DNA of 38,465 nucleotides from Nitrospiria bacterium (GCA_036397255.1 DASWJH010000050.1:1-38465), one strand, 5' to 3'. Positions 25,080 through 32,186 are shown, numbered from the stretch's first letter. Translations and numbers: made by a program. Notes: generated by a model from the sequence alone, not told the origin.

Positions 25080-25324
25080 TTACCCTTCGGGTGGAATGCT
25101 ATGCGGGGTATAAGGGGGAGGAGACCCCTAGGGCTTTTTATATTGGGGAAACCCGTTTTGAGGTCAAGGAGGTCATGGACCGGTGGCTTGCTCCAGAGCA
25201 CCGTTATTTCAAGGTCATTTGCACGGAAGGGAGCCTCTATATTCTACGACATGATGTCCAATCCGGTACGTGGGAATTAACATTTTTTGAACTAAAAAAG
25301 AGAAATAAAATCGTATTGGAATAA
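25076..25324 (+). CDS. conserved hypothetical protein coupled to the archaemetzincin
   Basis: 82 residues, soluble and β-rich: VECYAGYKGEETPRAFYIG, then FEVKEVMDRWLAPEHRYFKV, then SLYILRHDVQSGTWELTFF. I recall similar small proteins with the ECYxGxKxxExPRxF and DRWLxPxHRYFKV motifs in Gram-negative soil bacteria, but no function. The start overlaps the microprotein stop (ATGA). Its place in a coupled trio with a protease and a membrane peptide suggests a shared task. Confidence 0.75.
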   Translation: MITLRVECYAGYKGEETPRAFYIGETRFEVKEVMDRWLAPEHRYFKVICTEGSLYILRHDVQSGTWELTFFELKKRNKIVLE

Positions 25325-25358
25325 AGTTGATCTTATATATTGAGATTGGAGGAGATCT

Positions 25359-25724
25359 ATGATTACACATATTCATACCGTTGCCGTCTTTGTGGAGGAT
25401 CAAAATAAAACCATTGATTTTTGGATGAAAAAGGTCGGATTCGTGATCCAAAAAAATATTCTCATGGGAGACCATGTCCATCTACTGGAAATGGGCCCCA
25501 AAGGGGGGCAAACCTGTTTAGTCCTTTATCCAAGATCGATTATGCCCAAATGGAATGAGTGTAAAGCGTCCATTGTTTTTCAATGCTCAAACGTTGAGGA
25601 GGAGGTTCAAAGACTCAAAGCCAATGGGGTAGAAATCGTTGGGGAGGTGAAAAAAAGTTCAGGAGGTTCCTTCGCAAAGTTTAAAGATATCGATGGAAAC
25701 GAGTTTTTATTGAAAAGTGATTAA
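25359..25724 (+). CDS. VOC/glyoxalase-superfamily protein
   Basis: 121 residues with the βαβββ metal-site fold of the vicinal oxygen chelate family: ITHIHTVAVFVEDQNKTIDFWMKKVGF (first His ligand early), VHLLEMGPKGGQTCLVLYP, IVFQCSNVEEEVQRLKANGVEIVGE, then FAKFKDIDGNEFLL with the last Glu ligand. The likely activity is metal-dependent isomerase, lyase or dioxygenase; the substrate is unknown. TTGGAGGAGATCT precedes ATG 25359. Its TAA stop (25722-25724) lies inside the last attC of the cassette array, so the array begins exactly where this gene ends. It is on the opposite strand to every cassette gene and has no attC on its left, so it looks chromosomal. Confidence 0.88.
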   Translation: MITHIHTVAVFVEDQNKTIDFWMKKVGFVIQKNILMGDHVHLLEMGPKGGQTCLVLYPRSIMPKWNECKASIVFQCSNVEEEVQRLKANGVEIVGEVKKSSGGSFAKFKDIDGNEFLLKSD

Positions 25725-25806
25725 CGATAAAGCTCACCTGCTGCCGAAAGCCGGAGCGAGGGACGAGCGGAGGCTGTAAGGCGTCGGCTGCAGCGGTTTG
25801 TTAGGT
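25719..25806 (-). other. attC site, last of the array
   Basis: Bounded by GATTAAC (left) and GTTAGGT (right), 88 bp, with facing GCTGCCGA / TCGGCTGCAGC arms. The right box holds the TAA stop of the Mrr-like gene; the left box holds the TAA stop of the VOC gene on the other strand. The left core is imperfect because it derives from the host site. Confidence 0.8.
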
Positions 25807-26772
25807 CGAGGAGAGACCCCGCTCGACGATGAGAGACGCCAGTTGCACCCCTTCGACAAGCTCAATCTTCGTTCCCTTCTCCTCGAAAAAGCTCTCTGCA
25901 AGCTGCGCCGCCTCCTTTGAAATGGTTCCAGATGTCACCACCATACCAAGGTCTGCCAATTCGGCTTCGATACCCTGGATGAGTTGTTGCACCGCCTCTG
26001 GTCCGACGGGGGGCTCCGGTCTATAGTGCTTCGCCTGAACCGCAACAAGCAGCCTGAAGGCTCCGGCAACGAGGAAGGTGGCAAGCAGATCGGCTCCCTT
26101 GTCTTGAGACCTCGGTATGATCCGGACTTCCTCAGCACCAAGTCCCTTCAGAACTTTCTGGATGAAAGATTCAAAGCCAAAAGACTCGAGACGCCCTGAA
26201 CGAATTTCGGCCAAGGTTTCACGCACTAACCGGTTGTGCAAATCCGACTCAAAAGTTGGCCGCTGTTTTTGACCAGCGACCTCAAGGCATTCCGTGATCT
26301 CCCCGAGCAGGTCTGTCGCGTATGCACAAGTGCCGTAAGCCTTCATGCGAGACTGCAAAGCGGCACGCGCTAGGGTACGGGGCATTGGGTGTTTGTCGTT
26401 AAGCCACTTCACATTGCGCCGGAACGCCGTGTCATCGTCGATCTTTGACGGGTCGTGGGTTGCAGCGGCAGCGATCTCGGCAACGCAGAACTCAGACCCG
26501 TGCGGCACGACCACAAGATCGCCCGGTTTCATCTCACGGATGAATCGCCACATGTGGCCAGCCGCATTGCCGGCACGGCGTAGATTGGGCTCGTCGGGGT
26601 AGTAGCACTTGCGCATCGCCTCGCGGAAGGTATGCCAGTCCAAGTTTGAGTCAAGCAGTTCCACGGCCTTTGACCACCCTATGATGATTTGATTTGAAGC
26701 AACTGCCTCATCCACGCGGTCCCCTCCGCTTGGGGCGATCCTTAACACGAAAGCTTGACACGTCTGGTCCAT
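25801..26772 (-). CDS. cassette: PUA-like/Mrr-type restriction endonuclease
   Basis: 323 residues from ATG 26772; the frame runs further up across an attC, which is not coding. The N-terminal part (about 1-150) resembles the PUA/EVE-like nucleobase-reading domain seen before Mrr domains: IIIGWSKAVELL, MWRFIREMKPGDLVVVP, CVAEI and RNVKWLNDKHPMPRTL. The C-terminal part is an Mrr-type PD-(D/E)xK nuclease: LESFGFESFIQKVLKGLGA, then DKGADLLATF, VAVQAKHY (the QxK motif) and LGMVVTSGTISKEAAQLAE. Together they suggest a nuclease that reads modified DNA, that is, phage defence (inference). The TAA stop lies in the attC downstream. Confidence 0.85.
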   Translation of the reverse strand: MDQTCQAFVLRIAPSGGDRVDEAVASNQIIIGWSKAVELLDSNLDWHTFREAMRKCYYPDEPNLRRAGNAAGHMWRFIREMKPGDLVVVPHGSEFCVAEIAAAATHDPSKIDDDTAFRRNVKWLNDKHPMPRTLARAALQSRMKAYGTCAYATDLLGEITECLEVAGQKQRPTFESDLHNRLVRETLAEIRSGRLESFGFESFIQKVLKGLGAEEVRIIPRSQDKGADLLATFLVAGAFRLLVAVQAKHYRPEPPVGPEAVQQLIQGIEAELADLGMVVTSGTISKEAAQLAESFFEEKGTKIELVEGVQLASLIVERGLSST

Positions 26773-26796
26773 AGCATTTGCCTTTCTCGTGGTGTG

Positions 26797-26854
26797 ACCT
26801 AACGTTTTGGGTGAGAGGCGCGTCTTCGCGTCCGTCTCAACCCAAGGGTTAGAC
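26797..26854 (-). other. attC site
   Basis: ACCTAAC ... GTTAGAC, 58 bp. Arms TTGGGTGAGA and TCTCAACCCAA pair with one extra A, the extrahelical base typical of attC hairpins; a small inner GCG/CGC stem follows. Confidence 0.9.
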
Positions 26855-26855
26855 C

Positions 26856-27488
26856 TCACACCCTCATTGGATCACTTGCTTTGCGGACCAACGCGCCCTC
26901 CTTGATCTCAAAGTCCTTGAACACGGACACTGTACCCTCGACAAGGACGTGAAGCAGCTTGATGGCTTCAAGGGCATCGCCTTGCGGTTTCTTACCTCGC
27001 GCGTGAGCGTACTTGTTGCGCAACTCGCCAAGGGCAGCAGCAGCCCTTGCGGCCTTGACATCCAGAAGTTCAGCCTTCTCCAAGAACCTGACGATTCCAT
27101 TCACCTCGACTCGCTCCAGTTGATCCAGCGCAACGTCCGGCGGTGGCTGCGGGCCACCCTCCTTCTGAACCAGAACAGAGACCCGCAAAACGTCCTTGAC
27201 CAGACGCTCACCAACGACGCCGCACATGGCAACGCAGGAATAGAAATGACCCATTAAGAACAGAGTGCGTGCTTCAAGAAGAAGCTCCATGTAGTCCTCA
27301 AAAGGCTCTTTCAGAATGATCGGGGGCAGTTCCCAGATGCGCTCGACGGCCTCTGGCAGACGTTCCTCAAAGCGCTGGCGGAGGAGCTGCCGAAAGCTTT
27401 CGCGTGTCTGATCGTCTCGCGGCTGATTGGGGAGCAGGTCGAGGAATACGTTCATAAGCTGTCGTTCGTCACTCATTTCACACCGCAT
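26856..27488 (-). CDS. cassette: HEPN-like protein (RN-x3-H motif)
   Basis: 210 residues, all helical in pattern. The segment LLEARTLFLMGHFYSCVAMCGVVGERLVKDVL, followed by RFLEKAELLD and LGELRNKYAHARGKK, is the layout of DUF4145/HEPN-type proteins. The RNKYAH motif corresponds to the Rx4-6H motif of HEPN nucleases. Many HEPN proteins cut RNA as toxins or defence effectors; others only have the fold. Starts ATG 27488 or 27476 are possible; neither has a strong ribosome binding site. The TGA stop is 2 bp from the downstream attC. Confidence 0.7.
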   Translation of the reverse strand: MRCEMSDERQLMNVFLDLLPNQPRDDQTRESFRQLLRQRFEERLPEAVERIWELPPIILKEPFEDYMELLLEARTLFLMGHFYSCVAMCGVVGERLVKDVLRVSVLVQKEGGPQPPPDVALDQLERVEVNGIVRFLEKAELLDVKAARAAAALGELRNKYAHARGKKPQGDALEAIKLLHVLVEGTVSVFKDFEIKEGALVRKASDPMRV

Positions 27489-27495
27489 CGGCGAG

Positions 27496-27559
27496 GTCTA
27501 ACACGAAGGCTGAGCTGACGGGTGTTTTTTCCCGGTCGCTCTCAAGCCGATAATTAGGC
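27496..27559 (-). other. attC site
   Basis: GTCTAAC ... ATTAGGC, 64 bp; the right core has A for the usual G. Arms GGCTGAGCTGACGGG and CCCGGTCGCTCTCAAGCC pair with bulges. Confidence 0.75.
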
Positions 27560-27620
27560 AAGCTTCTCCGATAATTGAGCTTGTCTCTTTTTCCGTTCTT
27601 TCTCGCTGTCATCTCTCTTC

Positions 27621-28091
27621 TTAATCCGTCTCCCGCTTGCTAAATACTTTGTCTAGTAGCTCCTGTGTCTCTCGCTTTTTGCGCCAGTAATCCCTTACCG
27701 CTTGATCAATAAAGCAGTAAGCGCAGAAGGCGCATAGAAGCAGCATGAAGCCCGATACGGCAATACCAGCGGCAAAGGCAAAGCCGTCCGCCTGAAGCGA
27801 CTTCCCCAATAAGTAAATCGCCACTATGAACCACGCAAGAAGCATCCACCAGGGAGATTTCTTCGGTACGTGCGGTGTCCGTTCGATGCCTAACTTCGAT
27901 TCGATAGCTTGAACCCGCTCCCCTATCTCAATTGACCACTTGTCGAGAACATGGAATGCAATCGCCCCGATAATTCCGATAACAACTATGCCAGATGGGA
28001 ATCCATGGGCCGTTAGCCAGTCGATAAGCGTGTCAGCGGTGTTCACGACGATGCCAACAAAGAGCCAAGCGTATAAAATAACCTGCTCCAT
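27621..28091 (-). CDS. cassette: multi-helix membrane protein
   Basis: 156 residues with about four hydrophobic helices: residues 3-18 (near VILYAWLFVGIVVNTA), 33-48 (GIVVIGIIGAIAFHVL), about 82-98 (WMLLAWFIVAIYLLG) and 105-128 (AFAAGIAVSGFMLLLCAFCAYC). A cytoplasmic, coiled-coil-like, charged tail follows (RDYWRKKRETQELLDKVF). No family is recognised. GGGGATATAGTAT precedes ATG 28091. About 60 bp separate its stop from the attC downstream, which is longer than in other cassettes. Confidence 0.65.
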   Translation of the reverse strand: MEQVILYAWLFVGIVVNTADTLIDWLTAHGFPSGIVVIGIIGAIAFHVLDKWSIEIGERVQAIESKLGIERTPHVPKKSPWWMLLAWFIVAIYLLGKSLQADGFAFAAGIAVSGFMLLLCAFCAYCFIDQAVRDYWRKKRETQELLDKVFSKRETD

Positions 28092-28251
28092 ATACTATAT
28101 CCCCAGGGTCCCTTCGGTTCGCTCTTTTAAATCATCATGGTCTCGGTCTTGAGGCTCTTTAATCGCTTTGGGTGGCGGTGTCAGACATCTGTGAATCATC
28201 ATATTCATAAGAAAGTCGAGATACAGAAATCAGATAAAATTTCGGCTCCAC

Positions 28252-28590
28252 TCACGATAACGCTGCCGACATAATCGTCCCAGCTAAGAGGAATAGGAGG
28301 CCTACATAAAAACGCACCAGATCGAACGCAGGAGGAGAGCCATATTTTGGGAACTCTTTCACCGCGTACTTTAGGCTATCCCGCCATCCACCATCGCCAT
28401 GCTTAGGAAAGTTGGGTTCAAAAGCGGACGCCAGAAGAACCGTTCCGACCAAGTTCAATAGCAACACGCTGAACCGAGGAAGTGAAAGCGGAACCAGCCA
28501 CTTTGCTGCGAAACTCAATACCAAAGCCAAAATGACGAGCAAGGGCGTAAGCCAGTTCAAGTTCAAATGAGGACCTTTACCAAACGCCAT
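28252..28590 (-). CDS. cassette: small membrane protein
   Basis: 112 residues with three hydrophobic helices: about 11-30 (WLTPLLVILALVLSFAAKW), 36-55 (FSVLLLNLVGTVLLASAFE) and 90-110 (FYVGLLFLLAGTIMSAAL). Between them lies a soluble loop (PKHGDGGWRDSLKYAVKEF). No family is recognised. No attC is seen between it and the next gene downstream (28092-28251), so it may share a cassette with that gene or its attC has decayed. Confidence 0.6.
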   Translation of the reverse strand: MAFGKGPHLNLNWLTPLLVILALVLSFAAKWLVPLSLPRFSVLLLNLVGTVLLASAFEPNFPKHGDGGWRDSLKYAVKEFPKYGSPPAFDLVRFYVGLLFLLAGTIMSAALS

Positions 28591-28600
28591 ATTGATTGAG

Positions 28601-28695
28601 GTCTAACGACGAGAACTAACCCGCCGGCCCCCGACGCCACGAGCGGAGCGAGTGAGCCCTGCTGGTGTCCGGTCGGGTTGAGTGACGGGTTAGGC
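28601..28695 (-). other. attC site
   Basis: GTCTAAC ... GTTAGGC, 95 bp, one of the two longest internal sites. Long GC-rich arms (ACTAACCCGCCGG facing CCGGTCGGGTTGAGT) with a variable terminal loop. Confidence 0.88.
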
Positions 28696-28701
28696 TGCAC
28701 G

Positions 28702-29052
28702 TCACTTGATCGCGCATGCGTCCTTAAGCGCACCGAAGAACACGGCGTTTGCTGACTCATGCCATCGAGCTGGGCGGTCCTGTAGGTACTTCGTCAGGAC
28801 CGCAGCAACTTGGGTGTCCGACATGCCCTCAACGCATTTCTCGAATGGGGCAATACGTGCCTTTGGAGCGCCGTACAGGGGAGAAAGGAAAAGGCCGTCA
28901 ACTAGCCCTATGGCATATCCCCGTTGTTGTGTTTCGGAAAGTTTCAAATACTGCTCGCCCTTAAGAAACCCGTCATGGATGTAGACCCCTTCTTCAGCAT
29001 AGGCTGCGCCAGACGCCGAAATGAGTAAGAGCAATAGCAGCATCTGTAGCAT
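28702..29052 (-). CDS. cassette: exported protein, Rap1a/Tai-like pattern
   Basis: 116 residues from ATG 29052, which has a G-rich ribosome binding site. A signal peptide (MLQMLLLLLLISASGAAYA) is followed by a mature domain: GEQYLKLSETQQRGYAIGLVDGLF, then EKCVEGMSDTQVAAVLTKYLQDRPARWHESANAVFF and a last Cys near the end. The two Cys could form a disulfide. The GYxxGxxDG and Cys-containing pattern recalls the Rap1a/Tai immunity-protein family, often seen in cassettes. I hold this loosely. Confidence 0.65.
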   Translation of the reverse strand: MLQMLLLLLLISASGAAYAEEGVYIHDGFLKGEQYLKLSETQQRGYAIGLVDGLFLSPLYGAPKARIAPFEKCVEGMSDTQVAAVLTKYLQDRPARWHESANAVFFGALKDACAIK

Positions 29053-29065
29053 GATTCCCCCCTCG

Positions 29066-29106
29066 GATGAACGAAGCAATCGACGCTCAGCAAGCGAACG
29101 TTTGGA
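29066..29106 (-). other. possible degenerate attC
   Basis: GATGAAC ... GTTTGGA, 41 bp, with AACG facing CGTT and only short inner pairing. It sits where an attC is expected between two cassette genes but is well off consensus. Confidence 0.3.
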
Positions 29107-29109
29107 TCT

Positions 29110-29310
29110 TCAACATAGACTCCCAATTAATTGGAACAAAAAGCCCACGGCGATAAAACCGTAGCCCGCATACGACCACCAACGAGAGGTCAGATAGTCT
29201 TGGTCCACTGGTGTAGTCGCTCCCACGGTTCTTGTTGCATAGATCAAGAGAATCACGGCACCGATAAAGTCCAGAATAAGCCCGATGGTGTTCAACATTT
29301 TCGTGTCCAT
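29110..29310 (-). CDS. cassette: two-helix membrane protein
   Basis: 66 residues, or 62 if ATG 29298 (after GGACACGAAA) is the start. Two helices, NTIGLILDFIGAVILLIYAT and YAGYGFIAVGFLFQLIGSL, are joined by a loop with WW. The LDFxGAxILL pattern is familiar from small membrane proteins of unknown function carried by cassettes in soil and sediment bacteria. No function can be given. Confidence 0.65.
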   Translation of the reverse strand: MDTKMLNTIGLILDFIGAVILLIYATRTVGATTPVDQDYLTSRWWSYAGYGFIAVGFLFQLIGSLC

Positions 29311-29320
29311 GTGTGGTGCG

Positions 29321-29383
29321 GCCTAACGATAAGCTAAGCGGGAGCCGGCTTTTTCGGCGATCCGCTTGAGCGCCTTGTTCGGC
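29321..29383 (-). other. attC site
   Basis: GCCTAAC ... GTTCGGC, 63 bp. GCTAAGCGG faces CCGCTTGAGC with one extrahelical base; the loop is GGCTTTTTCGGC-like. Same subgroup as the site at 35817-35877. Confidence 0.93.
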
Positions 29384-29386
29384 GCT

Positions 29387-29797
29387 CTATTTACATGTGC
29401 CAATGGCAGCATCGGAGTAAACCCCCGCAAGGGACCCAGCCGCTGCGCGTGAGAAATGCCCTTTCTTCATGTCAATCACGAACGTGTCTACACTGCCAGT
29501 CCCAGATGCAATAAGTTGAATTGTGAGTGTCGATTCAGACTCAAAGACCTTTTCCATTGGGGAAGTCGTCCCACTTTCATATTTTACTTTGGGCTGATCC
29601 GATAAAAGACCCATCAAAGTGATATTATTCCCAATCTCATTACGATTTGATCCGGCTACGATTTCGCACATAAGATTGTCTGCCATTAGGAATTGGGTGT
29701 TGACGGGCAGGCTACTTGAATCAAGCTTCTTGCTACAGGCAACCGATGAAATAGTAAATGTGAAAATCAATAGTGCGACGAACCACTTTATGAACAT
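29387..29797 (-). CDS. cassette: small lipoprotein
   Basis: 136 residues. A lipoprotein signal (MFIKWFVALLIFTFTISSVAC, Cys at 21) is followed by SKKL and a β-rich domain with NITLMGLLSDQPKVKY and STLTIQLIASG. Two further Cys (near residue 44 and the penultimate residue) may pair. No family is recognised. The GGGGG ribosome binding site precedes ATG 29797. Confidence 0.75.
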   Translation of the reverse strand: MFIKWFVALLIFTFTISSVACSKKLDSSSLPVNTQFLMADNLMCEIVAGSNRNEIGNNITLMGLLSDQPKVKYESGTTSPMEKVFESESTLTIQLIASGTGSVDTFVIDMKKGHFSRAAAGSLAGVYSDAAIGTCK

Positions 29798-29829
29798 AGT
29801 TGATAGCCCCCTTTCCTTTTTTTACTTCC

Positions 29830-29892
29830 ACCGAACGCGAAAGCTAACCGGCTCGCGTTTTTCGCGCGTCCGCGTTCAGCGAATTGTTAGGC
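29830..29892 (-). other. attC site
   Basis: ACCGAAC ... GTTAGGC, 63 bp. It shares the core CTAACCGGC...CGCGCGTCCG with the sites at 32187 and 32719, so these three cassettes probably have a common source. Confidence 0.92.
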
Positions 29893-29905
29893 GAGCCGAC
29901 TGAGT

Positions 29906-30244
29906 CTATTTGTTTTGCGCTTTCTTTGCGGTTGAACCGTTGTAGGGCCCGTTGTCGTTGTAAAGCACATCAGCTATGACGCCATCTTCAAAGATATAGG
30001 TAAAGGTTCGCACGCCAAGCCCCTCTCCGAGCTGGTAACCAAAGGCCTTCTTTCCTCCAAAATCAATTGTTCTGTCCGGAGGACCTGATTTAGAGATCAT
30101 CTCAGTTTCTGTTACAGAACCCAAAGGAAAGGATTCGAGGTAGCCAGGCGGTGAGGTTGCGATTGAGGGCTTTAGTCCACCTGCACCTGCACCCGCACAG
30201 GCTGACAATATGATGAGAGCGACCATTACCGTAAACCTGCTCAT
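29906..30244 (-). CDS. cassette: BamE/SmpA-like lipoprotein
   Basis: 112 residues from ATG 30244, preceded by GGAGACGGGTA. The lipobox is ILSAC (Cys 16). The mature part has FPLGSVTETEMISKSGPPDRTIDFGGKKAFGYQLG, then FTYIFEDGVIADVLY. This matches the BamE-like layout, where 'G.s..ev....G.P' is followed by strands with a 'F.dG.v' turn. BamE itself belongs to the outer-membrane protein assembly complex; small look-alikes like this one have unknown roles. A longer frame upstream would include attC sequence and is not preferred. Confidence 0.75.
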   Translation of the reverse strand: MSRFTVMVALIILSACAGAGAGGLKPSIATSPPGYLESFPLGSVTETEMISKSGPPDRTIDFGGKKAFGYQLGEGLGVRTFTYIFEDGVIADVLYNDNGPYNGSTAKKAQNK

Positions 30245-30269
30245 TACCCGTCTCCATGACGGAGTGTCC

Positions 30270-30306
30270 GCCAAACGCACTGTGAGCTGATGTCACTCGA
30301 TTAGGC
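30270..30306 (-). other. short, decayed attC
   Basis: GCCAAAC ... ATTAGGC, only 37 bp, with GTGA facing TCAC inside. Both cores have one mismatch. Its place between two cassette genes supports it; the loop seems to have been lost. Confidence 0.5.
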
Positions 30307-30309
30307 TGC

Positions 30310-30816
30310 TCACTCGAGAGTGCCCCACTGTATCAGGAGGCGCTCGGCCTCCCGATCAACGAACTCTTTCGACACGCCGGAATCGAGCGCATACCGCTCT
30401 ATGAGTTGACCAACCTCCTTTAAGAGAGATAGTGCCTCGGCACTGATTCTCTCAAGCTTCGCGATAAGAATTGCACACTGTTTGTCGGAATTTAAAACGC
30501 CCCGATTTTCCCGGCGAGACCGATGCACAAGCCAGTTTCTGTCATCGAGTGCAGCGTTGAGCCGCTTCGCGAGCTCAGAAGCAAGAATGCCTGATTTAGA
30601 GAGTTCGTTCAGCAGGGAGCCAAAGGTCCCCCTCCCAGCTGCTTCAAGAAGGGCGGCGCCCTTCTCCTGGCCGATACCCCGCTTCGCATGGAGACATAGG
30701 GTCAAGTAATGTGCTGTGGCCCACTCCAGCTCCTGAAGCTGCCAAATCGCAAAGCCGATCTTCTGCATTATGGCCGTGAATCTATCTGCTTTCACAAGAC
30801 TATCGTTGGTAAGCAT
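30310..30816 (-). CDS. cassette: HEPN-like protein with RN-x3-H motif
   Basis: 168 residues, helical. IGFAIWQLQELEWATAHYLTLCL at the start and LAKRLNAALDDRNWLVHRSRRENRG in the middle match a class of small HEPN-like proteins in which 'RNxLxHxFF' is the key motif. Arg-Asn and His of RNWLVH would be the catalytic residues if it is an RNase. It is unlike the other HEPN-like cassette in sequence. No adjacent nucleotidyltransferase partner is present; the only one in the array is at 34173-34654. Confidence 0.7.
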   Translation of the reverse strand: MLTNDSLVKADRFTAIMQKIGFAIWQLQELEWATAHYLTLCLHAKRGIGQEKGAALLEAAGRGTFGSLLNELSKSGILASELAKRLNAALDDRNWLVHRSRRENRGVLNSDKQCAILIAKLERISAEALSLLKEVGQLIERYALDSGVSKEFVDREAERLLIQWGTLE

Positions 30817-30825
30817 AGAAATGAT

Positions 30826-30885
30826 GCCTAACGACGCCCATCAGCCGCGCTGCTTTTCGGCGTCGGCTGGATGGGCTGGTTATGC
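30826..30885 (-). other. attC site
   Basis: GCCTAAC ... GTTATGC, 60 bp. CGCCCATCAGCCG faces CGGCTGGATGGGC with an extrahelical base. Close to the site at 34122-34178. Confidence 0.93.
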
Positions 30886-30914
30886 GTGTCATTCACAGCT
30901 GCTCCAGCTGGTTC

Positions 30915-31220
30915 TCACTCTGCATGTTCGTGACGCTGCTCTTCCTCGATGTCTTCTGCCTCCCTAATCTCACGATGTGATATGTAGGCAGACCAAATAA
31001 CCCACGTGTTCATAAAGAATGCGACGCCACGAAATATCAAGAGTCCTATCCCGAGGAGCATCAGTGGAAACGCCAGTAAGGCAAAATCAGCTTCTCGCCA
31101 AGCGTGGTATACGGCAATCCAGAATCCGATCCACACAGAAAAGTGAGCAGTATTGAGACACAGCTGATGCCACCAGAAGTGCTTCAGAGGAATGACGTCC
31201 AAAGAGGACTTCTCATTCAT
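30915..31220 (-). CDS. cassette: small membrane protein with 2TM-like pattern
   Basis: 101 residues from ATG 31220, which has GGAGAAGAAA ahead; an upstream ATG lies inside the attC core. Two helices (near residues 22-42 and 47-68: FSVWIGFWIAVYHAW, ALLAFPLMLLGIGLLIF) are followed by a third weak one and an acidic tail EDIEEEQRHEH. The FPLMLLGIG pattern recalls '2TM domain' proteins, function unknown. Confidence 0.65.
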   Translation of the reverse strand: MNEKSSLDVIPLKHFWWHQLCLNTAHFSVWIGFWIAVYHAWREADFALLAFPLMLLGIGLLIFRGVAFFMNTWVIWSAYISHREIREAEDIEEEQRHEHAE

Positions 31221-31240
31221 TTTCTTCTCCGATCTGAGAC

Positions 31241-31304
31241 GCATAACGAATCAAGCTCAGGGGCGCGCCGCTTTTTGCGAGTCCCCTGGAGCGCCGTGTT
31301 AGGC
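31241..31304 (-). other. attC site
   Basis: GCATAAC ... GTTAGGC, 64 bp. CAAGCTCAGGGG faces CCCCTGGAGCG, with an inner GCGCGCC...TTTTTGCGAG loop. Confidence 0.92.
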
Positions 31305-31322
31305 CAGGAATCGTTTTCCAGA

Positions 31323-32159
31323 TCACGGGAACTGAATCAGGCTGTGTGAGATGAACTCGCACGGCATCTCATATTCTGTGACATTTTTCCAACTCCAAAC
31401 AGTCTGGGCAGGTTGTTCTTCTGCACCTTCAGTGGGCACACGTGTTTCCGAGAGGGTCCATAGCGCACTGTCTCCGGTAAGTTCATAGACTTTCAACACC
31501 TTGCTAAGAAGGCCAGGTGTTTCTTGCCGGTATAACCATTGACCCTCTCTGGCCTTTTTGAACTCAAGCCTGAAGTGATCAACCCAAAGGCCGCAAGTTC
31601 GTCGTTCGAGATCCAACATCCGCTTAACGAAGACACTCGGGTCCTTGTCCGAGCATGCCGCAAGCCATTGCTGGTAATAGTTTTTTCTTTTAGGTCCCAT
31701 CTCTGGGTCACGCATTTTCGTCTCAATGGCAACCCTCTCTTTAGAAGAGGGGGAACAGAAACCTTGCTTAACCTTTTCTAGCCCCTTCCTCATTTCCTGC
31801 TCAAATTTCTTGGGGTTCTTCTTCACTTCCTGCGCTAACGTTGGATCTGCCTTAAGTGCCTCCTCTACCGACAGGGGAATTGCCGTCTTGTCTGGCCGTT
31901 CCTCCGGAAGATCGAAGCGTACGTGGATAAATTTACAGGTCACTTGATTTACAACAGTGCTAAGGTCAATCGGGGTGCAGCTTGCGGTCAGGCTTTCTCG
32001 CCCATCTTTGCTATAAACTTTAAAAAAGGTTGGGTAGTGATCGGCCTTGGTGCCCGACTCGCTTTGCTGACCGAACACAATAGGAGCAGTGAATGACGTA
32101 CCTGCTAGTGCCACCGCCACGGTAAGAACGAGTAGCAATCTAGTAAATCTGTTTTCCAT
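31323..32159 (-). CDS. cassette: exported protein of unknown function
   Basis: 278 residues. A signal peptide (RLLLVLTVAVALAGTSFTAP, cleavage near residue 30) starts a periplasmic or secreted protein. A β part with two Cys (SCTPIDL and VTCKFIHVRFDL) is followed by a helical, charged middle (PTLAQEVKKNPKKFEQEMRKGLEKVKQGF) and a C-terminal β part with WLYRQETPGLLSKVLKVYEL and TLSETRV. Seven Cys in all suggest disulfides. No family is recognised. GGGGAAA precedes ATG 32159. It is one of the longer single-gene cassettes. Confidence 0.75.
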   Translation of the reverse strand: MENRFTRLLLVLTVAVALAGTSFTAPIVFGQQSESGTKADHYPTFFKVYSKDGRESLTASCTPIDLSTVVNQVTCKFIHVRFDLPEERPDKTAIPLSVEEALKADPTLAQEVKKNPKKFEQEMRKGLEKVKQGFCSPSSKERVAIETKMRDPEMGPKRKNYYQQWLAACSDKDPSVFVKRMLDLERRTCGLWVDHFRLEFKKAREGQWLYRQETPGLLSKVLKVYELTGDSALWTLSETRVPTEGAEEQPAQTVWSWKNVTEYEMPCEFISHSLIQFP

Positions 32160-32186
32160 TTTCCCCTTTCACCCGCAAGGCATGCG

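Noticed and set aside
25359-25724. VOC gene as an inverted cassette
   Set aside because: No attC on its left side, a normal ribosome binding site, and it follows a chromosomal operon in the same direction.
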